From contig CAITLU010000022.1 in NCBI GenBank assembly GCA_903893315.1, forward strand, positions 124,001-188,000: 64,000 nucleotides of DNA. Reading direction: 5' to 3'. Position 1 is the stretch's first letter. Each line of letters opens with the position of its first letter. The notes beneath the pieces were generated by a model. That model was not told the origin of the DNA. It did no database searches and saw only the letters and a program-made list of their open reading frames with translations. Source of the stretch: an uncultured bacterium. GTDB taxonomy: Bacteria > Desulfobacterota > Binatia > UBA1149 > CAITLU01. The position numbers were made by a program, and so were the translations under genes. Positions 44,928 to 53,325 of the stretch are shown here, piece by piece.

Positions 44928-45893
44928 CTACTTCGCCAGCGCCTTTACCTTTTCGGTCATTTCCGGAACGGCCTGGAACAGATCGGCCACCAGGCCGAAG
45001 TCCGCGACCTGGAACACCGGCGCTTCGGCGTCCTTGTTGATCGCGACGATGACCTTGGAGTCCTTCATGCCGGCCAGGTGCTGGATCGCGCCCGAGATGC
45101 CGACTGCGATGTACAGCGTCGGTGCCACCACCTTGCCGGTCTGGCCCACTTGCAGGTCGTTGGGGACATAGCCCGCGTCCACTGCCGCACGGCTGGCGCC
45201 CATTGCGGCCCCCAGCGCATCGCACAGGGGCTCGAGCACGGTCTTGAAGCTCTCGGCGCTCTTCAGACCGCGTCCGCCGGCCACCACGCGCGCGGCCTCC
45301 GTCAGAACCGGACGATCCGACTTGGTCTCTTCGAGCGAACCGAACTTCATCGCCTTGGCCGGAGCGGCGATGGTGACCGAGAGGTTCTCGATCGGCGCTC
45401 CGGCCCCCGAAGCCGCGTCGAAAGCCGTGGCGCGAACCGACACCACCTTCTTCGCTGCCGTCAATTCGACGGTTGCCATCACGCTGCCGGCCCACATCGG
45501 GCGCACGACCGTGCCGTCGTCATTGACGTCGGTGATGTCGCTGGCGATCGACGCGTCGATCATCGCTGCCAGGCGCGGCGCGATGTCGCGGCCTTTGCTG
45601 GTAGCCGCGAATACGACGGTGGCCGAGCCGGTAGCCTCGGCGGTGGCCGCAAGCGCCGCAGCCGTGATGTCGGCGAGGTGATAGCTGAGCAGCGGGTTGT
45701 CGACGACGACGACTTTGTCGGCGCCGAGGTTTGTCGCTGCCTGTGCGACATCGGCAACCGAGGTGCCGAGTACCGCCAGGATGGCCTGGCCGCCGCTGAT
45801 TGCGGCCAGTTTCTTTGCTGCTGTGACGGCCACCGCAGTGGCCTTGGGGAGCTTGCCGTGGGCGTGCTCTGCGTAGACTAGTACGTTGCTCAC
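44928..45893 (-). CDS. etfA: Electron transfer flavoprotein alpha subunit
   Basis: EtfA binds FAD and carries electrons from acyl-CoA dehydrogenases. The 321-residue protein has the C-terminal FAD-binding signature region: [52 protein letters not shown] and [17 protein letters not shown]. The N-terminal domain is shared with EtfB. The start is GTG 45893, with GGAG about nine bases upstream; etfB ends 13 bases before it. A strong terminator follows. Electrons probably go to the membrane oxidoreductase at 10.9-12.9 kb. Confidence 0.95.
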   Translation of the reverse strand: MSNVLVYAEHAHGKLPKATAVAVTAAKKLAAISGGQAILAVLGTSVADVAQAATNLGADKVVVVDNPLLSYHLADITAAALAATAEATGSATVVFAATSKGRDIAPRLAAMIDASIASDITDVNDDGTVVRPMWAGSVMATVELTAAKKVVSVRATAFDAASGAGAPIENLSVTIAAPAKAMKFGSLEETKSDRPVLTEAARVVAGGRGLKSAESFKTVLEPLCDALGAAMGASRAAVDAGYVPNDLQVGQTGKVVAPTLYIAVGISGAIQHLAGMKDSKVIVAINKDAEAPVFQVADFGLVADLFQAVPEMTEKVKALAK

Positions 45894-45906
45894 TGTCCCG
45901 ATCTCC

Positions 45907-46659
45907 TTACATCACCTTGGCTTCGGTCTGCAGGGCGTTGATCAACTCGTCGACGGACTCGACCTTGCGGCCTGCCGTGCGCGCAGGTGGAGGCGCCATT
46001 TTCTTGATGCGGACGCGCGGTGTCAGATCGACGCCGAGGCTGGCTGCATCGATTTCTTCCATCGGCTTCTTGCGGGCTTTCATGATGCCCGGAAGCGACG
46101 CGTAGCGCGGCTCGTTCAGTCGCAGGTCGGCGGTGATGATGGCCGGCAACGCAAACGCGATGGTCTCCATGCCGCCGTCCACTTCGCGGATGCACTCGAC
46201 CGACGCCTTGTCGCCCGCAAAAGTCAGCTTCGAGATGAACGTGGCCTGTGGCCAGCCGAGCAGGTGCGCGAGCATCTGGCCGACTTCGTTCGAATCGTCG
46301 TCGATGGCCTGCTTGCCCAGAATCACCAGCGTGGGCTGCTCCTTCTCGACCAGCTTGACCAGGATTTTGGCGACTGCGGCCGTGTCGGGCCTGTCGGCTT
46401 TGACCAGGATGGCGCGATCGGCGCCCATCGCCAGGCCGGTGCGGAGTTGCTCCTGCGACTCGCTCACTCCGACGCTGACGACGACTACCTCGACGTCTCC
46501 CTGGGCTTCCTTGATGCGCAGAGCCTCTTCGATCGCGATTTCATCGAACGGGTTCACAACCCATTTCAGGCCGGACTCGACGATACCGGTGCCCTCGGGG
46601 TTCACCTTGATCGACGACTCGGGGTCCGGCACGCGCTTGACGGTGACCAGGATCTTCAC
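45907..46659 (-). CDS. etfB: Electron transfer flavoprotein beta subunit
   Basis: This 250-residue subunit binds AMP and forms the heterodimer with EtfA. Typical segments are KILVTVKRVPDPE, NPFDEIAIEEALRIKE, GADRAILV and LGKQAIDDDSNEVGQMLAHLLGWPQATF, the family signature. It is not the bifurcating type by any obvious insertion, though this cannot be excluded by eye. GTG 46659 has GGAGG upstream. Confidence 0.95.
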   Translation of the reverse strand: MKILVTVKRVPDPESSIKVNPEGTGIVESGLKWVVNPFDEIAIEEALRIKEAQGDVEVVVVSVGVSESQEQLRTGLAMGADRAILVKADRPDTAAVAKILVKLVEKEQPTLVILGKQAIDDDSNEVGQMLAHLLGWPQATFISKLTFAGDKASVECIREVDGGMETIAFALPAIITADLRLNEPRYASLPGIMKARKKPMEEIDAASLGVDLTPRVRIKKMAPPPARTAGRKVESVDELINALQTEAKVM

Positions 46660-47041
46660 GTTCTCGTTTCCTCCCTGTCTGGAAGTAGGTATGGCTGCCC
46701 GTGTCGACGGCTACACGAAGAGCAGCGAACCCGGCGCGGGTACCACGCGATGCGTTATGACGCAAATGTAAGTAGTCACCGGCGCTCGTGCTCGGCGCGG
46801 GTGGAGCGGTCACTTTCCCGTGGTCGTGACCTCTGGACCGGGCGCAGTGGGCGGGCCAGTCCAATCCATCAGCAGCGCGACCTGCGGGAAGGGGCGAGCG
46901 GCGTTCATGCTGTCTGTGGCGTTGATCTGGGCCTGAGGCCGCTGCGCGGTGGCTGCGAGCGGCGAGACCTTTCGTACCCGAATCGAGCCTGCGCACTGCC
47001 AGCCTTTGCCTGTCCGCCGACCGCGCGGCAAAGGACTCCGC
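46660..47041. other. Divergent region between etfB and formyltransferase-like gene
   Basis: The 382 bases should contain the etfBA promoter on the minus strand and the promoter of the plus-strand gene. At 46751-46764 an inverted repeat, TGCGT-4-ACGCA, lies about 90 bases upstream of etfB and may be an operator. No coding frame looks real. Confidence 0.45.
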
Positions 47042-47974
47042 ATGGCGAAAATTCTGGTGTTCGGTCAGGCCCAGTTCGGGCAACGCGTTTTCGAGGGTGT
47101 GCTCGCGCAGGGGCACGAGGTGACGGCGGTGTGCGTGCCGCCGGATGCTGCGGGTCGGCCGCTTGATCCGCTCAAAGCCGCGGCCGTGGAGAAAGGCGTG
47201 CGGGTGGTGCAGCGCAAGTCCTACCGCGGGGCGGAGGCCGAGGCTGAAGTGGACCCCGGGGCCGCCGACCTTGGCGTGCTTGCTTACGTCACGCAGATCG
47301 TGCCGGGCAACATCCTGGAAGCGCCGCGCCTGGCGTCGATCTGCTTTCATCCCTCGTTGCTGCCGGCGTACCGGGGCGGCTCGGCGATAAACTGGCAGAT
47401 CATCGGCGGCGAGAAGGTCGGCGGCGTCAGCTTGTTCCGTCCCGACGACGGCATCGACACCGGGCCGATCTATCTGCAGAAATCGATCGAGATCGGGCCC
47501 GACGATTCGGCTGGTTCCTACTACTACGGGCGCGTCTTCGAGGCCGGAATCGCGGCCATGCTGGAAACGATCGAACTGGTGTTGTCGGGGCGCGCGGGCG
47601 GGCGCGTGCAGGACGAAGCGCTCGCTACCTACGAGCCGCTGTGCCGCGACCAGCACGCGGCGGTGGATTGGGGGCGCGGCGTGCAGCAGGTGCACGATCA
47701 GATCCGCGGCTGCGATCCGTCGCCCGGCGCGCATTGTCGCTTCGCTGATGCGACGGTGCGTTTGTACGGCTCGCACGTCACTTCGCGACTTCACCGCGCC
47801 GAGCCGGGCAGCGTGCTGGCGATTTCGGCCGACGGTGTCGAGATCGCCGCTGCGGGCGGCAGCGTGTCGCTCGCCAAACTCGGCGTCGGCGGCAAGAAGC
47901 TGGCTGCCTTCGAAGGCGCCGCGGCGCTGGGCCTGCAAGTCGGTGCGCGGCTGACCTGCGGCGCGGTCGCCTGA
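47042..47974 (+). CDS. Formyltransferase-family protein (10-formyl-THF dehydrogenase N-domain-like)
   Basis: The 310-residue protein follows the Fmt/FDH fold: a Rossmann N-terminus (KILVFGQAQFGQRVF), the catalytic HPSLLPAYRGGSAINW with His103, and DDGIDTGP with Asp139. The His-Asp spacing of 36 equals that of the formyl-hydrolase domain of 10-formyltetrahydrofolate dehydrogenase. It ends with a Fmt-like C-terminal barrel (about 215-305). The middle pattern fits the FDH hydrolase better than methionyl-tRNA formyltransferase. No aldehyde dehydrogenase domain is attached. AAAGGA precedes the ATG. The acceptor is unknown. Confidence 0.8.
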   Translation: MAKILVFGQAQFGQRVFEGVLAQGHEVTAVCVPPDAAGRPLDPLKAAAVEKGVRVVQRKSYRGAEAEAEVDPGAADLGVLAYVTQIVPGNILEAPRLASICFHPSLLPAYRGGSAINWQIIGGEKVGGVSLFRPDDGIDTGPIYLQKSIEIGPDDSAGSYYYGRVFEAGIAAMLETIELVLSGRAGGRVQDEALATYEPLCRDQHAAVDWGRGVQQVHDQIRGCDPSPGAHCRFADATVRLYGSHVTSRLHRAEPGSVLAISADGVEIAAAGGSVSLAKLGVGGKKLAAFEGAAALGLQVGARLTCGAVA

Positions 47975-48062
47975 ACCTGACGAGAGCGCTAGAGTCCGGC
48001 GCGCTCGCCCGCTTTGCCGGCGAGTCGCGAGAACTCGCAGACGACGCGCAGGAGCAACACGC

Positions 48063-49259
48063 ATGGGAGCATTGGACGGACTTCGTATCATCGACCTGAC
48101 GCAGTGGGAGGCGGGAACCTCGTGTACCCAACTGCTGGCATGGATGGGCGCCGACGTCGTCAAGGTCGAGCCTCTCGAAGGTGATCCCGGGCGTCGGATG
48201 ATCTCGGAGAGGTCCGACGCCGATTCGTTCTATTTCGTGCTGTTCAACTCCAACAAGCGTTCGGTCACCCTGGATCTGAAGAGCCCGCGCGGCAAGGAAC
48301 TGCTGCTGCGTCTGGTCGCCAAGGCCGACGTGGTGGTCGAAAACTACGCGGTCGGCGTGCTGGAATCTCTGGGTCTCGGCTACGAGGATCTCGCGGCCGT
48401 CAAGCCCGACCTGGTTCACGCTTCGATCAAGGGTTTCGGCAGTTGGGGACCGTGGTCCTCTTACAAGAGCTTCGACATGATCGCGCAGGCGACCGGCGGC
48501 GTGATGTCGGTGACGGGTACGCCGGACACTCCGCCGCTGCGACCCGGCGCCACCTTCGGCGACAGCGGCGCCGGTGTGCATCTTGGCATGGCCATCGTGG
48601 CGGCGATCGTCGAGAAGTTGCGCACGGGACGCGGTCAGCACGTCGAAGTCTCGATGCAGGACGCGATGTTCAACTTCATGCGTTCGGGGCTGGTCGGTCA
48701 CTATCTGACCGGCGGTATGCCGGCGGCTCGCTTCGGCAACCGTCTGGGCCTGATGTCTCCGACCGATCTGTACCCGACCAGCGGCGGCGGCCCCAACGAC
48801 TACATCTACATGATGATCACGACGCTGCGGATGTGGCACTCATTGCTGCGCGCGATCGGTCGCGCCGATCTGGTCGGCGACGAACGTTTCGACGATCAGC
48901 GCGAGCGCGGCAATCACGGCGACGAAGTGCGCGACATGATCGAGGCCTGGAGTCTGCAGCACGACAAGTTCGAGGCGATGCGGCTGCTTGCCGAAGCCGG
49001 CGTGCCGTGCGGCGCGGTGCTGGATTCGGCCGACCTGTTCGCCAACGAGCACCTGCGCGCGCGCGGCATGGTGGCCGGTATCGATCATCCCAAGCGCGGC
49101 GCGATGGAAGTTCCCGGTTCGGCGATCAAGATGGGCAACACGCCCGATGTCGCGGTGAAGGCGGCGCCGGAACTCGGCGCCGACAACGACGAAATCTACG
49201 GTGAACTCGGCCTCAATTCAGCAGACATTGCCGCGCTGCGTGCCGAGCGGGTGATCTGA
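48063..49259 (+). CDS. Family III (CaiB/BaiF) CoA transferase
   Basis: The 398-residue protein moves CoA between carboxylic acids. The N-terminal LRIIDLTQWEAG, MGADVVKVEP and GDPGR region and the long interlocking-ring layout are family features. Asp167 in ATFGDSGAGVHLGMA is the expected catalytic aspartate. GGAG lies upstream of the ATG. It follows the formyltransferase-like gene by 88 bases, which could mean formyl-CoA or formate-related chemistry, but racemase and carnitine-type roles are equally possible. Confidence 0.88.
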   Translation: MGALDGLRIIDLTQWEAGTSCTQLLAWMGADVVKVEPLEGDPGRRMISERSDADSFYFVLFNSNKRSVTLDLKSPRGKELLLRLVAKADVVVENYAVGVLESLGLGYEDLAAVKPDLVHASIKGFGSWGPWSSYKSFDMIAQATGGVMSVTGTPDTPPLRPGATFGDSGAGVHLGMAIVAAIVEKLRTGRGQHVEVSMQDAMFNFMRSGLVGHYLTGGMPAARFGNRLGLMSPTDLYPTSGGGPNDYIYMMITTLRMWHSLLRAIGRADLVGDERFDDQRERGNHGDEVRDMIEAWSLQHDKFEAMRLLAEAGVPCGAVLDSADLFANEHLRARGMVAGIDHPKRGAMEVPGSAIKMGNTPDVAVKAAPELGADNDEIYGELGLNSADIAALRAERVI

Positions 49260-49304
49260 TAGCTGACGTTGCGAGTCTGACGATGGCGCGCGCCTGGTCG
49301 GCGT

Positions 49305-50336
49305 TCAGTTGCCGCTGACGTGGTAGCGCTCGAACGGCGCGTCGGGCGTGTTGCCCTTGCGAAAGTGCATCACGCCGGCGTCGAGATCGAACACGATAGA
49401 GCAGACGGTGCCGATGTCGCCGAGCAGGAACTGGCGCCGGTACGACTGGCAGATCGAGTTCGCCGGATCGGTGCGATCCGACAGCATGGACTGCATCGCC
49501 GCGTGCGTCCGCTCACTGGCGGCGCTGCTGAGTTCGGCCGCGCGCGCCAGACGTATGGAGGAGTTCTCGTACAGCTCGCGCAGCACGAGGATGTCTCGCG
49601 CCAGATAGTGATTGGTGTGCGCCAGCACCTCGGCGTCGTGGTGCAGCTCGAAGGATTCGTCACCTGCAAATTCGAAGTCGAAGCGCCGGCCGTCACGGTG
49701 CGCCACAAGTACGTTGGCCGAGCGTCCGTGACCTGCGCGAGCGATGACCTCGCGTGCCTGCGCCAGCGACCCGCAGTCGAGCAGCGCGCGCAGCAGCACG
49801 TGCACCGGTACCCCGTTGGTTGGTTTGGTGGTCGGCAGGAAGTTGAAACATACGCCTAGTCCCGCGCTGTTCAGGCCGATCTTTCCGATGATCCCGGGCT
49901 CGGTCATCATCAGGAAGTGATGGCCGTCGGGCCGCGTCACGCGGGTCAGGACGATCAGGTCTTCGAGCGACTTTTCCCAGTCCCAGTTCTGACCCAGGAA
50001 CGGTGTGCCGCCGAAGTGGAGCGCGGTGCACTCGGGCACCGGCATAGACGATAGGAACTCGCTGCGCGCGTTGAGCGCGAAGATCCATAACGGGTCGACG
50101 CCGGCGCCCTCGGCCACGGCTTCGATTTCCCGTGCGTACTCGGGACTGAAGTCGGCGATCACACGCTTGAAGTGGCGCGCGACAGTGAATACCGCGGCCT
50201 GCGGCCGGCCGAAATAGCCGCCGTAGACCTCGATCATGCGGCCGATGCGCTCGCCGAGAGCGCGGCCGTGTTCGAAGCCTCTGGCGTGAGCATCGCCGGA
50301 CAATTCCAGCATCGGCACTGTGTCGCGTTGTTGCAT
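49305..50336 (-). CDS. C45-family autoproteolytic acyltransferase/hydrolase
   Basis: The 343-residue protein resembles the acyl-CoA:6-aminopenicillanate acyltransferase (peptidase C45) Ntn family. Cys103 in PECTALHF is the predicted nucleophile exposed by self-cleavage, followed by LGQNWDWE, a family hallmark. GRALGERIGRMI in the alpha part also fits. Members use acyl-CoA or small amides. The annotated ATG lacks a clear ribosome-binding site; ATG at residue 9 is possible. This is the second Ntn amide hydrolase in the window, unrelated in fold family to the one at 24.9 kb. Confidence 0.83.
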   Translation of the reverse strand: MQQRDTVPMLELSGDAHARGFEHGRALGERIGRMIEVYGGYFGRPQAAVFTVARHFKRVIADFSPEYAREIEAVAEGAGVDPLWIFALNARSEFLSSMPVPECTALHFGGTPFLGQNWDWEKSLEDLIVLTRVTRPDGHHFLMMTEPGIIGKIGLNSAGLGVCFNFLPTTKPTNGVPVHVLLRALLDCGSLAQAREVIARAGHGRSANVLVAHRDGRRFDFEFAGDESFELHHDAEVLAHTNHYLARDILVLRELYENSSIRLARAAELSSAASERTHAAMQSMLSDRTDPANSICQSYRRQFLLGDIGTVCSIVFDLDAGVMHFRKGNTPDAPFERYHVSGN

Positions 50337-50422
50337 TATTTATCGCCGCCGACGGGCGAGCGCCGGACACTGGTGCCTTCGGCGCGACGCCCAGTCAACA
50401 AAGCTCGCGAGAGGCCGCTCGA

Positions 50423-50845
50423 TCAACCGCCCGGATTGGCTTCGAAGATCGCGATGGTCGTATCGACGTGGCCCCACGGCTGCGTGGAGCCGGTCCAGAA
50501 CGACGATACCGGCCGGATCCACGAGGCATCGTCGAAGGCGCCGCCCTTGATGAACTTCACGCCCGGCATGATCGTCACCTCGCTCCACAGTTGCGAGCCG
50601 CACTCGGGGCAGAACACGCGGCTGACCTGTCCGCCGCTGGCGCCGGTGACGGTGTAGGACTTCAGCTGACCGCTCTCCAACTCGAAAGCCGGGTCGGGCA
50701 CCGCCGCGAACGTGGCCATTGCGCTGCCTGTGGCGCGTTGGCAGTCGCGGCAGTGACAGTGGTGAGCCGAGACCACGCCGCTTTGCCGCACGCCAAACCG
50801 CACCGCCCCGCAAAGACAGCCGCCCTTCTGAATGTCATCGTTCAT
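50423..50845 (-). CDS. GFA-family zinc protein
   Basis: This 140-residue protein has the beta-rich Gfa fold with zinc cysteines in GGCLCGAVRF (Cys10, Cys12), CHCRDCQ (Cys30-35) and FCPECGSQ (Cys79, Cys82). The family name comes from a proposed glutathione-dependent formaldehyde-activating role that is not established for most members. It lies between the C45 gene and the HDAC-linked unknown gene on the same strand, 77 bases from the next gene. Confidence 0.88.
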   Translation of the reverse strand: MNDDIQKGGCLCGAVRFGVRQSGVVSAHHCHCRDCQRATGSAMATFAAVPDPAFELESGQLKSYTVTGASGGQVSRVFCPECGSQLWSEVTIMPGVKFIKGGAFDDASWIRPVSSFWTGSTQPWGHVDTTIAIFEANPGG

Positions 50846-50889
50846 TGCTGGATTCTCCGTGCGCCTGTCATAGCGCTTCAGGACGGAGC

Positions 50890-50913
50890 TTTCGATCCGG
50901 CGGCGGATCGAAA
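50890..50913. terminator. 10-bp hairpin upstream of the GFA gene
   Basis: TTTCGATCCG and its reverse complement flank a four-base loop. It lies between the unknown gene at 51069 and the GFA gene, both on the minus strand, so it may end the upstream operon or sit in the GFA leader. No T-run is evident. Confidence 0.4.
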
Positions 50914-51068
50914 CTCGATCTCGCTACCAGCACGAAAAGGCACGCCGGCGGACAGACGCAGGCGCGATCTTGGGAAGGTGCCATATTCCGGTTAGCGAAG
51001 AGCAGGCGAGGGCCGCGCCCCGTCGCGGCGCTCTTCACGCCGTCGCGGCAGCGAGTTCCTCGCCGTCG

Positions 51069-51866
51069 CTATATGTCCTGGCTTTCGAACACGCTGCGTG
51101 CGGTCGCCAGGGCTGCGGCGTCCCAGGTGAAGTGCGACGTCTCCAGCGCTCGGGTACTTGCATCCTGATATGCCTGCGAGTGGAAGGCCTCGGTCAAGGC
51201 CGGAGAAATAGGCAGGATCTGCAACTCGGGTGACCAACGGACCACGGCTCCGTCGCGGTCGTGAACCGCGTCTCCGACCAGAGCCAGTGTCGCGTCGGCA
51301 AGCGACAGGTCGTGCAGATCGCGCAGCAGTGCTTCGAGCCGTCCTTGTACTCGCGGGTCGAGAAACAGGAACAGTCGCGAGTGGTAGAAGATCGCTGCGT
51401 CATGAAAGAATTTAGGCAGCGCCGCGATGCCGTCCTTGCCGAGTTCCTTGGCGATGCGCACGGCGACCTGGAAGCCGCGACGCAGTACGCCGAGCCCCGG
51501 GTGTTCCTGCAGGGGCAGTCGCGTGTGCGCCGCGTCGAAATGCGCGGTCGGATCCTGTTCGCGCAGCCAATACACGACCAGCAGATCGGTCGGCGCGTCG
51601 ACGCGGTACCCGGAGGTGATCGGCCCGCCCGGTTCCAGATGCAGCTCGGTCAGGCACGCATCGAGCAGTTGATGACGACGGCCGTCCTTGCATGCCAGCA
51701 GACGTGTGTGCACGAGAGTACCGCTCGAACCGTCGAGTTCGCAGGCGATCTGCGAGAACCCGCGCTTCTCGACCGCCGCGATCGCGCCGGTTTCGGTGAA
51801 CATCGCGAGCAGATGGGCCGCGTCGTAGCGCCCCAGCACGAGCGCGGGTGTGACGTTGTCGTTCAT
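51069..51866 (-). CDS. Unknown protein translationally coupled to the HDAC-like gene
   Basis: The 265-residue protein starts at ATG 51866, overlapping the HDAC stop by four bases (ATGA). It has no signal peptide or membrane helix and looks like a mixed alpha/beta soluble protein: repeated aromatic/His-rich patches (FFHDAAIFYHSRLFLF near residue 165-180), an acidic HDRDGA loop and a C-terminal FESQDI. I do not recognise a family. The tight coupling to the deacetylase and position at the end of the carboxylase operon suggest it works with that deacetylase. Confidence 0.75.
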   Translation of the reverse strand: MNDNVTPALVLGRYDAAHLLAMFTETGAIAAVEKRGFSQIACELDGSSGTLVHTRLLACKDGRRHQLLDACLTELHLEPGGPITSGYRVDAPTDLLVVYWLREQDPTAHFDAAHTRLPLQEHPGLGVLRRGFQVAVRIAKELGKDGIAALPKFFHDAAIFYHSRLFLFLDPRVQGRLEALLRDLHDLSLADATLALVGDAVHDRDGAVVRWSPELQILPISPALTEAFHSQAYQDASTRALETSHFTWDAAALATARSVFESQDI

Positions 51867-52801
51867 GCGAGTCGGCTCGCGGCCGACGACAGCAGCCAGC
51901 CGAAGTAGTTGCGGTAGATGCGCCAGCTCGACGGGCCGTAGCCTCCGGCCATCACTACCGCCATTGGAATGCCGCGCTCGCGCAGCAGTCCGGTCACGAA
52001 GCGATCGCGCTCGAGCATTCCCTGCTCCGAAACTCGCGCGTCGCCGAGCAGATCTTCGAGGAAGGGATCGGCTCCGGCCAAATAGACCGCCAGGTCCGGG
52101 CAAAAGCGCTCCAGCACCGGCGCCAGCGTGTCGCGCAAAGCTCCGAGATACTCGGTGTCGCCGGCACGCTGGGGCAGCATCACGTCCAGGTTGTGCTCCT
52201 TTTCGAGAAAGCACCACGGCGTGTTGTGGAGCGAGTACGTGAACACGTTTTCGTCGCCGGCGAAGATCAGCGCATTGCCGTTGCCGTGGTGGTAGTCGAG
52301 GTCGACGATCAGTACACGTTCGAGTTGGCCGTCGCCGCATAGTTGACGTACGGCGATCGCGACGTCGGCGATCGCGCAGAAGCCTTCGGCCTTGTCGGCC
52401 TGCGCGTGGTGGAAACCGCCGCCGAAGTTGACCGCGATCGAGTGTTCGGTCAGGGCCATCCGGGCGGCGGCCACGGTGCCCCCCGACGCGAACAGCAGAG
52501 ACTGGAGCAGACGCTCATCCCAGCGGTGGTTGGGATCGAGCAGGAGGTAGCGCGCCAGCGTGCCGGGGTTTTTGATCGCGGCGATGTAGTCAGGGGTGTG
52601 GACCAGCGCGAGCTGGGCGTCGGACAGGGCCGGCGCGGTCAGGAAATCGGCCGGAGTGGCCAACGCGGAGGCGACCAGCGAATCGCGCACCCGCCGCGGC
52701 CTCTGGATGTCGAACGTGTGACGGAGACCTTCTTCGAGCGCGTCGTAGACGTACTCGTCGCGGTAGAAAAGACGGACCTTTGCAGGCCGCTGCGCGTTCA
52801 T
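51863..52801 (-). CDS. Histone-deacetylase family protein (zinc amidohydrolase)
   Basis: This 312-residue arginase-fold enzyme carries the zinc ligands Asp169 and His171 in IVDLDYHHGNG and Asp245 in YLAGADPFLED, plus the tandem histidines 131-132 in GGGFHHA. The catalytic set is complete. Relatives remove acetyl or longer acyl groups from lysine or polyamines. It lies 26 bases after a biotin carrier gene in an apparent acyl-CoA carboxylase operon, an unusual place. AcuC-like regulation of acyl-CoA enzymes by deacylation is a reasonable idea. Substrate unknown. Confidence 0.88.
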   Translation of the reverse strand: MNAQRPAKVRLFYRDEYVYDALEEGLRHTFDIQRPRRVRDSLVASALATPADFLTAPALSDAQLALVHTPDYIAAIKNPGTLARYLLLDPNHRWDERLLQSLLFASGGTVAAARMALTEHSIAVNFGGGFHHAQADKAEGFCAIADVAIAVRQLCGDGQLERVLIVDLDYHHGNGNALIFAGDENVFTYSLHNTPWCFLEKEHNLDVMLPQRAGDTEYLGALRDTLAPVLERFCPDLAVYLAGADPFLEDLLGDARVSEQGMLERDRFVTGLLRERGIPMAVVMAGGYGPSSWRIYRNYFGWLLSSAASRLA

Positions 52802-52827
52802 GGCGCCAATATGGTCCCTCGCCGGAA

Positions 52828-53322
52828 TCAGTCCAGCGTTTCTTCCAGCCGCAGCAGCACGTCGCCGGGGCCTACCATCACGCCTGCGACGACCCGTACT
52901 TCGACGACACTGGCGCGGTGCGTGGCACGCACAGTCGTTTCCATCTTCATCGCTTCGAGCAGCAGCAGTGCAGTGTCGGGTTCTACGATGTCGCCTGCCG
53001 CCACCAGCACTGCGAGCACCTTGCCCGGCATGGGCGAAGTGATCTCGGGACAGAAACGGGCGCTGTCCTGGTCGGCTGCGGCTTCTTCGCTTGGAATGAA
53101 CTCGAAGGAGTGGCCGCCGACGGCGGCGTGAACGTGGCCGCGCTCGCTGTCTACCAGCACGCGGCGACGCACTCCGTCGATCGTGACGGTAACCGAGCGG
53201 TCATCGAACGCGACGTCGTCGAGGACGACTTCGCGGCCGTCGATCGTGACCGTGGTGCGCCCGTCGTGTTCGCTGACGACCAGGTCGACACTGCGCGAGC
53301 CTACGCGAAAACGCAGTTCCAT
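52828..53322 (-). CDS. Biotin carrier subunit of methylcrotonyl-type carboxylase
   Basis: The 164-residue protein has an N-terminal beta-rich region (about 1-75) and a C-terminal biotinyl domain with LLEAMKMETTV, Lys126 being the biotin site. It starts three bases after the biotin carboxylase stop, with GGGAGAG inside that gene. In many MCC enzymes the biotin carrier domain is fused to the biotin carboxylase; here it is separate. The N-terminal region resembles the BT domain that links the two subunits in those fusions. Confidence 0.85.
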   Translation of the reverse strand: MELRFRVGSRSVDLVVSEHDGRTTVTIDGREVVLDDVAFDDRSVTVTIDGVRRRVLVDSERGHVHAAVGGHSFEFIPSEEAAADQDSARFCPEITSPMPGKVLAVLVAAGDIVEPDTALLLLEAMKMETTVRATHRASVVEVRVVAGVMVGPGDVLLRLEETLD

Positions 53323-53325
53323 CGT

